Assembly: GCA_052326605.1 (NCBI GenBank)
Contig: JBKQMB010000015.1
Coordinates: 1-64,000 of the forward strand
Source: Bog-756 sp052326605
GTDB taxonomy: Bacteria; Actinomycetota; Acidimicrobiia; Acidimicrobiales; RAAP-2
Direction of reading: 5' to 3'
Length of the DNA: 64,000 bases
Shown here piece by piece: positions 17,021-24,512 of this stretch; positions within the stretch are counted from its first letter, which is position 1; each line of letters begins with the position of its first letter. Both the position numbers and the translations under genes were made by a program. Below the pieces are notes generated by a model, which had not been told where the DNA came from, searched no databases, and was given only the letters and a program-made list of their open reading frames with translations.

Positions 17021-17495
17021 CGTCTGTATCCTTCCCCCGTTCGGCTGTGTACCTGCCCCTTGGTTAGCAACGCAGAAGCAGACGGCAAAGTCAATGGGTC
17101 ATCTGGTCCAGTGCATGGAACTCGCGCTCACGGTGACCTGGCTATCACCTGAGGTGCGGAACGAGCGACCCAGCGGCGTATTTCTTCTTCGTGACGAGCC
17201 GTCGTCCCGGTGAAGCCGCCTTCGTCGTACTCGCCTGATGCCTTACGGCGCGTCCCCAGCGGCTGGACCCCCCTCGCCGCCAAGGGACCTCGGTGGTTGG
17301 ACGAAACACCTCCTGCAAGAACAGCGATGCTCTGCACCACCTCAGATGTGCCGGCCGTACTAGCGAAGCGCCATACACCCGCGATAGGCGGCATGTTGCG
17401 GCCGGCAGGGTAGCGAGGATCGGTGAAATGTAGCGTTGTTCCCGGGGCCGAAACTGTATCCACACTTCCGAATTGGCGATACATGAGAGCATGGA
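17021..17495. other. Divergent intergenic region
   Basis: About 475 bp between the secreted-repeat gene and the lipoprotein gene. On the reverse strand a possible -35 TTGACT lies about 70 bp before the 17020 start, with a poor -10. A 118-residue reverse-strand frame (17128-17484) is present but shows no domain, and I do not call it a gene. Confidence 0.35.
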
Positions 17496-18260
17496 GTGAT
17501 GTTCGATCGGGTCGCGGGCCATGCCCACCGCGTGGTGCTGGCGAAGGAGCCCTTGCCGCATCGGTGCTGGCGGGCCCCGCTGCCCTTCACCCGCATCGTT
17601 GTCTTGCTGCTGACCGGCGTGCTCCTGACGGCCTGCAGCAGCAGTCCAAGCTCCGTCTCCGCAAAACCTTCGAGCGCGTCCAGCGTGTCCACGACGAAGG
17701 TACCACCGCGGACGATTACGACGCCACCGAGCACCATCCCGCCGTCGGTGGGAACCCGACAAGTGACCTATGAGCCATTTACGGCACAGGGGGAGATTGA
17801 TCCGACGCTCCGGGTGACCGAAACGGTGGACGGAACTTGCGTCGCAGCCGGCGTGGCAGGCAACTCCTCATATCGCTGTTTCGCCCAACCCTCAGGCGGC
17901 ATCTACGACCCTTGTTTCGCTCCACCGGTGGCTACTAGCGATCCGCTCTTGTGCCCTTCGGCCAACCCCGCGAGTCCCGACGTCGTTCAATTCGACGTGG
18001 GCTCGCTGCCCTCGGCCCTCCAAGGAGCGCCCGAAGATCGTCCGTGGGCGATGCAACTCTCGAACGGACAGGTCTGTGTGCTCGTGGACGCCGCCTGGGG
18101 TGGGCTCGGTCCGTTCGGCTGCCAATCGGCAACGCCGGATCCGCTGGCCGACTGTCACGTGCCCTTGCAAGCCGCACCGTGGTGGACGACCGCTTGTCAG
18201 AGCCAAGAGAACAACGCGAGTCCATTTGCTACCTACCAGGTCGACACGGTTTGGTTGTAA
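17496..18260 (+). CDS. Putative lipoprotein
   Basis: A protein of up to 254 residues with a lipoprotein signal peptide: the hydrophobic stretch IVVLLLTGVLLTAC ends in a lipobox (LLTAC), giving a lipidated Cys at about residue 48. A Ser/Thr/Pro-rich linker follows, then a globular domain with at least eight cysteines (for example TCVAAG, YRCFAQ, DPCFAPP, VCVLVD, GCQSA, DCHVPL, TACQSQ), probably disulfide-bonded. The long basic N-terminus suggests a later start, for example the GTG about 15 codons downstream. It should be anchored outside the membrane. No family is recognised. It is monocistronic. Confidence 0.75.
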   Translation: MMFDRVAGHAHRVVLAKEPLPHRCWRAPLPFTRIVVLLLTGVLLTACSSSPSSVSAKPSSASSVSTTKVPPRTITTPPSTIPPSVGTRQVTYEPFTAQGEIDPTLRVTETVDGTCVAAGVAGNSSYRCFAQPSGGIYDPCFAPPVATSDPLLCPSANPASPDVVQFDVGSLPSALQGAPEDRPWAMQLSNGQVCVLVDAAWGGLGPFGCQSATPDPLADCHVPLQAAPWWTTACQSQENNASPFATYQVDTVWL

Positions 18261-18646
18261 GCGCCAATCCGAGTGCTGGATCCCGTGGCCTGATCTCCTG
18301 AAGTCAGCTCGACCTGCATCCCAGAAGTGGTCTCGTTGAGGGCGTAGGCAACTTTCGCGATCGCCAAGTTCGCCAGGTCGGTTTCTCCGGAGCACATGAC
18401 GATCGCCGGGAACCGAAGAGGCGGGGGCGGACGACGGAACGGACCGCCTACCGAGGCGGCGACAGGCTCTCCGGCCCGGGGCGAGCGCCGATCCGTCGTT
18501 CGGAGCGGCTGACATGCCAACGACGGCGGGCGTTCGGGAGTCTTGTCATGCGCTCGCTCCCGGTGCCGATACTGGGCGGTTGGCGGGCCAAAGGCTCTCC
18601 GGCGCTCGCCAGCGTTGCCCGATCGGCAGCGGCACATCCCGGGCGG
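18261..18646. other. Intergenic, nothing firm
   Basis: About 385 bp between the convergent lipoprotein and arginase-fold genes. A reverse-strand frame spans most of it, and its last 55 residues (from MCSGETDLANLAIAK) have coding-like composition, but the first half is Arg/Pro-rich and there is no recognisable domain. It could be a gene remnant. Confidence 0.3.
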
Positions 18647-19525
18647 TCACGAGCCCTTGGCAGTCTCCCTCAGTAAGTCCAGCAGCTGCGTGGCGACTCC
18701 CCGCAACCGCCCGCTACCGTCCATCGTGGGATCATATGCAGCTAGCCCAGCGGCAGCAATCGGGAGGCGGTCCACGACAAAGCTCGTCGCCTCGAGAAGG
18801 TGATCTGGCTCCAGGCCACCGGGAGAAGCGTAGGAGTTGGCTCGCGCGTAGTCCGCGTCGATGACATCCAGATCAATATGCAAGTAGACACGAGTGACCC
18901 GCTGCGCAACTGCCTCGATTGCCGCGCCGAGGGCCCCCTCGACGCCCTCGCGTCGTATCTGGGATGGCGTGACGTGTGCGATATCGGATCGCGCCAGAGC
19001 CACGCCCTCGTCATCGTCGAAATCATGTGCCCCGATCAGCATGACCGACTTGTCGGTTACGGGCTCGAACCCCGGGACCTGCCGGGCCGCACTCTGCCAG
19101 CATCGGCCGGTGACGATGGCCAAGCCCTGGCCATCGAGGAAGCCAAGCGGATCGATTTCCGGGGTGTTGAAGTCACCGTGCGAATCGAACCAGACCACTC
19201 CCACCTCGCCGACCGGATCCCACAGGCGTAGGCCAGCTGCGCCCCCGAGCGCGCTGGTATTGCAGTTGCCGGCCAGCACCAAGGGGAAACGGTTGTCGCT
19301 CAGTGCGGAGCGCACCTCATCGGCCACACGGCCCATCAACTCGAAGGTAGTTGCCACCTCCGTGGGAAAGTCGGTTGCCGACTCAACCCAGACAACCTCG
19401 GGGAGGCGCGAGCTCTCCTCGGGGGACGCAAGCCAATGCTCGATAAGGTTCGCAGGGCCAAGGCCCTGACGTTTGCCCCGATGCCCGCTGTCGTACGGAA
19501 CGGCCAACAGGCGAACGGCACTCAT
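18647..19525 (-). CDS. Arginase/agmatinase/formiminoglutamase (ureohydrolase) family protein
   Basis: A 292-residue ureohydrolase. The metal-binding signatures are present: GNCNTSALGG in place of GGDHS, VVWFDSHGDFNTPE (DxHxD) and YLHIDLDVID (the DxD motif). The family binds two Mn(II) ions and hydrolyses guanidino compounds, but the first motif has Asn-Cys-Asn where classical arginases have Gly-Asp-His, so one metal site differs and the substrate is uncertain. Start at 19525 gives MSAVRLLAVPYDSG, the usual N-terminal strand; frames farther upstream add unrelated sequence. No neighbouring arginine-metabolism gene is seen. Confidence 0.85.
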   Translation of the reverse strand: MSAVRLLAVPYDSGHRGKRQGLGPANLIEHWLASPEESSRLPEVVWVESATDFPTEVATTFELMGRVADEVRSALSDNRFPLVLAGNCNTSALGGAAGLRLWDPVGEVGVVWFDSHGDFNTPEIDPLGFLDGQGLAIVTGRCWQSAARQVPGFEPVTDKSVMLIGAHDFDDDEGVALARSDIAHVTPSQIRREGVEGALGAAIEAVAQRVTRVYLHIDLDVIDADYARANSYASPGGLEPDHLLEATSFVVDRLPIAAAGLAAYDPTMDGSGRLRGVATQLLDLLRETAKGS

Positions 19526-19728
19526 TCCGGGAGGTTCCTGAAGCAGGCTTGTTGCATTCTCACGATTGACACACGTTACCGTTCGCACTTCAACGTGAGC
19601 CGATCCGTCCTGCTCGGAAAAGCCGGCGCCGGGTGCAGTGCGCCCTCGCGCCAGCCGGCGTCTCATCTACCTGTCATTATGCGAATTCCCGCAGGTCAAA
19701 GAATAGGCCAGTCTGAATTCGCAATGTA

Positions 19729-19760
19729 GAAGTCGGCGATTCGAATCCGCTCACCTCCAC
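19729..19760 (+). pseudogene. 3' fragment of a tRNA-Ala gene (possible attachment-site remnant)
   Basis: AGTCGGCGATTCGAATCCGC followed by TCACCTCCAC matches the T-arm and 3' acceptor half of actinobacterial tRNA-Ala. The T-stem carries mismatches (A-C and G-T), and no matching 5' half with the GGAGGTG acceptor and D-arm precedes it. Antisense translation gives VEVSGFESPTSTLR, the well-known spurious peptide produced by tRNA genes. Integrative elements commonly leave such 3' tRNA copies at their ends. No integrase gene is present nearby. Confidence 0.55.
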
Positions 19761-19859
19761 AAAATGGAATTGCCAGAACCGGTCCTGTGGCCCAGCAGTA
19801 GTTCGTGAGTTGGGCGAGCCGCCCCGATCGGATGGCAGGTTGTCGAACAGATCGTCGGG

Positions 19860-20132
19860 CAACCTCGCTTGTGCTTTGGTGAACGCGGCCTACGCCGACC
19901 AGGCCAGGGCGCCCCACCCAGCTTATCGAGAACGGGTTGGAGCAACTCGCCGAGGATTTCGCTGGCTGCTTCGTCCTCGTGTGGGTAGGCGCGTCCTCAG
20001 ACCCGCCCGGCACGGGATGCGAGCTGGTCGACGTCGGCCCCACGAAGGGCCGATTCGATGGTCTCGGCTACCTCATCTGCGTCAGCAACGGTCAATCGGG
20101 CAAGCGCACCGTGTTCGACTTGGTCGACCGCC
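19860..20132 (-). pseudogene. Degraded coding remnant beside the tRNA fragment
   Basis: The reverse strand reads LARLTVADADEVAETIESAL, then GADVDQLASRAGRV and an in-frame TGA at 19997-19999, and continues GRAYPHEDEAASEILGELLQ in the same frame. The composition is that of an ordinary helical protein and continues on both sides of the stop. Beyond about 19880 the best reading shifts frame (AAFTKAQARLPDDLFDNLP). I read this as a decayed gene, possibly left by the element that used the tRNA site. No family is recognised. Confidence 0.35.
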
Positions 20133-22169
20133 CTACGGGACGGAGCTGGTAGGTGTGACCGGGAGGAGTGTGGAGGACGTCGTGGTCGAGCCGATTGACC
20201 CTGGCGGCACCGCTGGTGGCGTCGACTCGATCGTCGTTGGAGTGATGGAAGGCGGGACGGCGGTTGTGGTGATCGATGAACCGGTAGATGTGGGCGTCGT
20301 GCTCTTGGTTGCGGCGGCTGTGGCCGGGGCAGTGGTCGCGGTAGTTGGGCCATCCGGTGAAGTGCAACCCGCCGGCGGTACGCCGGATCCGGTCTGGCCG
20401 GGCATGAGCACTGTCCCGGCGCAGCCAAAGTTCGAGAATGTCGCCTCCAGGGTCACCGTTCCTCCATCGCCGAAGGCGTCGGTCGATTTGACCTGGCGGA
20501 TGTACCCGGCGCCATCGATGGAGACCTCTGCAGTGTTGGACGTGTAGCCCTGCGCCTTCAGGAGAGCGAGCGCGGCTGAAATGGTCTGGGACTCAGCAGT
20601 CGAAGTTCCGGCTGCACCCGCAAGCTGGTCCAAGTCGTTCGACACCTGGTAGTTGGTCACCGGAACTCCGCCGACATTCCCCTCGCCCGTTTGCGCCGCC
20701 GCATCGATGGCCGGCTGGATCAGATCCAGGTAGCCGGTAGGGCTGGCCATGCCCATCATGGCCACTGCTCCCTCACGACTGCCCAGGGTGCCTTCGGTGA
20801 CACCAGCGAAGGAGGGAAGACTCGTGCCGGACGAAGTCGCGTCTGCAGCCAGGGGCGCCAGGCCAGTGTCGCCGGTTCCTTCCTCGTAGACATCGCTGCC
20901 GTTCAGGCGCACGGTGACGTCCAGTCCGCTACCGATATTCGCCGAGGCCACCATTCCCAGTGGGCTGGTATTGATGATGCCGCCTCCTTTGACCAGCGGA
21001 TTCGGCGCGACCACCGGTGCACTGCAGATCTCTTCCGTTTTCCACTGGAATCCCGGGGGCAGCGTTCCATTCGCCGGAGTCATCGGTCCCGAGATCGAGC
21101 CATTGGTAGGTGAAACCGAGGCGCTGCTCGAATAGCCGGTCGACCCATTCGTGGTGCCACCCCCGTTGCTTCCTGCCAGCGGTAGCGCGGAAGTACCGCT
21201 GGCCGAACTCCCAGGACCCATTGGAACGGGCACCTTGTCCTCATTGCAGACCGTCGTCGGAGTGGTGGTGGGTGCCGTGCTCGACGCCGGGGTGCTGGTG
21301 ATGGCGTAGGAGAAGTCGAAGCTACCGCTGTCGGTGGTGGCACTGAGGGCAGAAAGGACCTCGTGCTCTGCCGCACCACTTCCGAGGTGGGGGTGTTGTC
21401 CGAGGGTGTGACCGGCTACTGACCTGGGGGAGGAACCGGCTGCCACGAGGACGATTGGCACCGCCACCACGACCAGAACAACCGCAGCGGCAGCAAAGAC
21501 GCCGGCCCGGCGCCAGGGAGGAATTCGCCAGGCTCCCCCCTCCCGCTCCTCATCGAGCCACAGTCCGCCCTCCGCCACGGTGACTTCCTCTCCCTGTGAT
21601 GAATGAGCGCCCCTGGGCAACCTTAACGGAGACAGCAGCCCGATGGAAGGGGGTTTATCCACAGACGTAAAGTTGGTAAGCGACCTTGTGAGCTGGAAGT
21701 TCCCGCTTTCGGTCCGCCGAAGGAATCCCGCCTGACCGGCAGAGGTGAGCAGCTGTTCGGCAACGGTCTGGGCCTTGCCGGCAACCTCCCCAAAGTCCTC
21801 GACGAGCCAGAGGGCGAGATTGTCGGGGAGGATTCCCTTCCGTTGTTCGGCCCCATCGACTACGGCCCGGAACAGCGGCACGGCCAAGAACGCCTCCCGA
21901 CGGGCAGAGGATGCGTCAGGTTCCACGCCGGCCAGGATCCGTCGACCTCTTTCGGTCAGTTCGAGGCGCGATCCTCGGCCCGTCACAACGCCGAAGAGGC
22001 GGGCATTGGCGACCCGGCTCAGATAGGCGCCGTTGTTGGTGCCGCTGTAACCGAGCGCCGGAGCCAGCATGTCGGGCGCAATCGTGCCACCGGCCGAGTC
22101 GGCCAGCCTGGCCACCTCCACCGCGGCGGCCAGGTCGTAGCGAACGGAACGGAACCTGGAACGGGCCAC
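20133..22169 (-). CDS. Membrane protein with N-terminal winged-helix-like region and Ser/Thr-rich ectodomain
   Basis: A 678-residue protein with three parts. Residues 1 to about 190 are cytoplasmic and look like two winged-helix lobes: VEVARLADSAGGTIAPDMLA, NGAYLSRVANARLFGVVTGR and LELTERGRRIL, then AEQLLTSAGQAGFLRR and FQLTRSL. Residues about 225-248 form one transmembrane helix (VFAAAAVVLVVVAVPIVLVA). The rest is extracytoplasmic: a low-complexity Ser/Thr/Gly region, a domain with GLDVTVRLNGSDVYEEGTGD and GYIRQVKSTDAFGDGGTVTL ending FSNFGCAGTVLMPGQTGSG, and a long Thr/Pro/Ser tail. The C-terminal domain recurs in the gene at 26668-27918. It is divergent from the MoxR operon. A membrane-bound regulator of that operon is inference. 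Confidence 0.72.
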   Translation of the reverse strand: MARSRFRSVRYDLAAAVEVARLADSAGGTIAPDMLAPALGYSGTNNGAYLSRVANARLFGVVTGRGSRLELTERGRRILAGVEPDASSARREAFLAVPLFRAVVDGAEQRKGILPDNLALWLVEDFGEVAGKAQTVAEQLLTSAGQAGFLRRTESGNFQLTRSLTNFTSVDKPPSIGLLSPLRLPRGAHSSQGEEVTVAEGGLWLDEEREGGAWRIPPWRRAGVFAAAAVVLVVVAVPIVLVAAGSSPRSVAGHTLGQHPHLGSGAAEHEVLSALSATTDSGSFDFSYAITSTPASSTAPTTTPTTVCNEDKVPVPMGPGSSASGTSALPLAGSNGGGTTNGSTGYSSSASVSPTNGSISGPMTPANGTLPPGFQWKTEEICSAPVVAPNPLVKGGGIINTSPLGMVASANIGSGLDVTVRLNGSDVYEEGTGDTGLAPLAADATSSGTSLPSFAGVTEGTLGSREGAVAMMGMASPTGYLDLIQPAIDAAAQTGEGNVGGVPVTNYQVSNDLDQLAGAAGTSTAESQTISAALALLKAQGYTSNTAEVSIDGAGYIRQVKSTDAFGDGGTVTLEATFSNFGCAGTVLMPGQTGSGVPPAGCTSPDGPTTATTAPATAAATKSTTPTSTGSSITTTAVPPSITPTTIESTPPAVPPGSIGSTTTSSTLLPVTPTSSVP

Positions 22170-22182
22170 GCCGACATTCTCT

Positions 22183-22194
22183 CAGGTCAACCTG
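22183..22194. promoter_or_regulatory. Short palindrome in the divergent MoxR promoter region
   Basis: CAGGTCAACCTG has perfect 5-bp arms (CAGGT/ACCTG) around CA. It lies 14 bp upstream of the winged-helix membrane protein start, in the 188-bp region divergent from moxR. It is a candidate binding site for the product of the former, but the motif is short enough to be chance. Confidence 0.25.
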
Positions 22195-22357
22195 TACACG
22201 GGTAGCCGCAGACGGGGAGGCAGCTCCGGCCCACGTCCGGCCCTTCTGAACCCGTAGGCTGGCCGACCGAGCACCTGCCTGTGGATGCCGGAAACTCCCC
22301 GGCCATGTGAGGTGCCACAAGAGGACAGGACGCCCCGTGCGACATCAGGAGATGACG

Positions 22358-23338
22358 GTGACCCAATCGGATCGGCAGCTGGCCGCCCAAACGGCCAGCG
22401 AACTCGCCACCCGCACCTTTATGGCCCTGGAGACCTCGGTGTCGGCCGTCGTGGCCACCACCCCTCCCACCACTCGGCTAGCAGTCGCCTGCTTGGCCGC
22501 CGGCGGACACCTTCTGGTAGAGGATCATCCCGGTCTGGGCAAGACAACCCTGGCCAAGGCCCTGTCCGGGGCGCTGGGGCTCGACTTCCACCGTCTCCAG
22601 TGCACGGCTGACCTTCTTCCCGCCGACGTGGTCGGTGCCACCGTGCTCGGCCCCGATGGCACCGCACCGATGTTCCGTCCCGGACCGGTGTTCACCAATA
22701 TCCTCATGGCCGACGAGCTCAATCGAGCCTCCGCGAGGGCCCAGTCCGCCCTCCTCGAGGCGATGGAGGAGCATCAGGTGAGCGTCGATGGCATCACTCG
22801 CGAACTTCCGAAGCCCTTCTTCGTGCTGGCCACACAGAACCCTTTTGACGCAGCCGGCACCTCACCCCTTCCGCATGGTCAACGCGATCGGTTTCTCGTA
22901 CGCCTGACGATCGGCTATCCGAGTCGCCAACAGATGGACACCATGCTGGCGGGACCGGATCCGGCGGACACCGTCCGCCACGTGCAATCCTCGGCTTCGC
23001 GCGAGGAACTCCAGCTCCTGACGGAGACTGTGGTCAATGTCCACGTGGCCCCAGCAGTCCGTGCCTATGTGCTCGACCTCGTCGAAGGCACGAGAGAACA
23101 TCCCCAGATCGCCGTCGGCGCTTCGCCCCGCGCCGCCCTGGCGCTGGTCCGCGTATCCTCTGCGCTGGCCGTGGCATCCGGTCGCACTTTCGTAACACCG
23201 GACGACGTGCAGGATGCTGCCGTTCCAACCCTCGCCCACCGCTTGTTGCTTCGTCCCGGGGTAGAGGTGTACGGAACTGAGGGCGAGGCACTTGTTGCCG
23301 AGGTCACCGCTTCGATTCCTGTCCCCTTACGAGACTGA
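22358..23338 (+). CDS. MoxR family AAA+ ATPase
   Basis: A MoxR-type AAA+ ATPase of 326 residues, thought to act as a chaperone or assembly factor for the DUF58/VWA partner encoded next. Walker A is in LLVEDHPGLGKTTLAKAL, Walker B in NILMADELNRASAR, with sensor 1 in FFVLATQNP and the conserved ATQNPFDAAGTSPLPHGQRD in place of the usual EGTYPLPEAQ segment. The C-terminal lid includes VGASPRAALALVR. The GTG at 22358 is preferred: AGGAG sits 6 bp before it, whereas the in-frame ATG at 22352 would abut the Shine-Dalgarno. It heads an operon with the DUF58 and transglutaminase genes. Confidence 0.93.
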   Translation: MTQSDRQLAAQTASELATRTFMALETSVSAVVATTPPTTRLAVACLAAGGHLLVEDHPGLGKTTLAKALSGALGLDFHRLQCTADLLPADVVGATVLGPDGTAPMFRPGPVFTNILMADELNRASARAQSALLEAMEEHQVSVDGITRELPKPFFVLATQNPFDAAGTSPLPHGQRDRFLVRLTIGYPSRQQMDTMLAGPDPADTVRHVQSSASREELQLLTETVVNVHVAPAVRAYVLDLVEGTREHPQIAVGASPRAALALVRVSSALAVASGRTFVTPDDVQDAAVPTLAHRLLLRPGVEVYGTEGEALVAEVTASIPVPLRD

Positions 23339-23348
23339 TGACCGATCG

Positions 23349-24512
23349 ATGAAGGCGCCGGATACTCGGCCCACGGTCCGAGGATTGGCGGCTCTCGGCG
23401 CCGTCGGACTCGTCGTGGTGGCAGCCGCCGTGACCGGGACGCCTGAACTCACACCCTTGGCAGTGGTCATCGGAGTCCCACTCGTGATATCGCCGTGGCT
23501 CGCTCAACGTCGAGCGAGACGGACCCTCGCCGCAATGGAAATCCACGGTCATGCCGAGCCAGGAGCGGGAGAGGTCGGATGTGAGATGAACGTCAAACTG
23601 TCCTTCACCAACCGATCGACCCGCAGTCCTACCCTTTCGCCACTTGGGCTTCCACCCATGGGAGGGCAATGGCATGCCCGAGGCGCCGATCGTCGCTACT
23701 CGCCCAGGCATCGATTGCTGGCGCCATCAGTACCCGCACTGACAGCGATGCCCAACCCGAGTTCGGGTAGGACCGAGTCGTGCATGATTCCCGTCCCGAC
23801 CGGCCGTCGCGGTGTTCTCGAGCTCTCGTCTCAGAGTTGCTGGACCCACGACCCGCTCGGCCTCTTCGGCGCCCCAGGTCCGAGTACTCCGGTGGTGGTC
23901 GGCGTCGTCCACCCGGCTCCGGTTCGTCCCTCTCAGCCGATTGTCGGGCTCCCATCGGAGATGGCTGGTGCGGCGGCGCCCAGGGCCTCGAGCTCGGGCA
24001 GCGGTCTTGGCGATCTCGAGGGAATCCGACCCTACGTGGCCGGCGACCGCCTGAGCCTGCTCCACTGGCCGGCGAAGGCGCGCTATGGGACATGGTTCGT
24101 GCGCCAGTTCGGCGCTGAGGGCACCATCGCGGTGCCCATCGTTGTCGATGATCGAGTCGGAGTCCATCGAAGGGCCGAATTCGACCGGTTGGTGTCGGCC
24201 GTCCTTTGGACACTCGACGAGGCGCTGGGAAGTGGGCGCGCCGTTCACCTCCTCACACTTACCGGGAGGTCCTACCCGTTGGAGCCCACCGAACGGGGGC
24301 ACGCCGAGGCCCGTCTGGTTCTGGCGGAGCTGCAACCTGTTGGCATGCCGTCTTCTGCGTGGGTTCCATCTATACCCATCGACGCGATCGTGGTCACTAC
24401 CCAAACCGGGTCCGAGCGGTTGACGCACCGCCCGGTTACTTCCGCGATCCCCGGTGTCACTGATGATCCGGTACTTCCCGTCATGGATGCAACACAGGTA
24501 GTCGTCATATGA
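23349..24512 (+). CDS. DUF58 domain membrane protein
   Basis: A 387-residue protein. Two closely spaced hydrophobic helices at the N-terminus (about 13-32 and 36-55: LAALGAVGLVVVAAAVTG, LTPLAVVIGVPLVISPWL) are followed by an extended beta region and the DUF58 signature GDLEGIRPYVAGDRLSLLHW, then a VWA-like fold around IAVPIVVDD. DUF58 proteins pair with MoxR ATPases and transglutaminase-like membrane proteins. The start lies 10 bp after the MoxR stop and the stop overlaps the next ATG by 4 bp. Expected to act at the membrane in envelope protein processing or assembly. Confidence 0.9.
   Translation: MKAPDTRPTVRGLAALGAVGLVVVAAAVTGTPELTPLAVVIGVPLVISPWLAQRRARRTLAAMEIHGHAEPGAGEVGCEMNVKLSFTNRSTRSPTLSPLGLPPMGGQWHARGADRRYSPRHRLLAPSVPALTAMPNPSSGRTESCMIPVPTGRRGVLELSSQSCWTHDPLGLFGAPGPSTPVVVGVVHPAPVRPSQPIVGLPSEMAGAAAPRASSSGSGLGDLEGIRPYVAGDRLSLLHWPAKARYGTWFVRQFGAEGTIAVPIVVDDRVGVHRRAEFDRLVSAVLWTLDEALGSGRAVHLLTLTGRSYPLEPTERGHAEARLVLAELQPVGMPSSAWVPSIPIDAIVVTTQTGSERLTHRPVTSAIPGVTDDPVLPVMDATQVVVI

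Noticed and set aside
17128..17484. Reverse-strand frame of 118 residues between the secreted-repeat gene and the lipoprotein gene
   Set aside because: No recognisable domain or ribosome binding site, and it overlaps the likely upstream region of the lipoprotein gene.
18233..18637. Reverse-strand frame of 134 residues before the arginase-fold gene
   Set aside because: The first half is low-complexity and basic. The last 55 residues look protein-like but match nothing I know, so it is noted only as a possible remnant.
19677..19862. Reverse-strand peptide containing VEVSGFESPTSTLR
   Set aside because: This motif is a known artefact of translating tRNA genes antisense. It supports the tRNA-Ala fragment rather than a protein.
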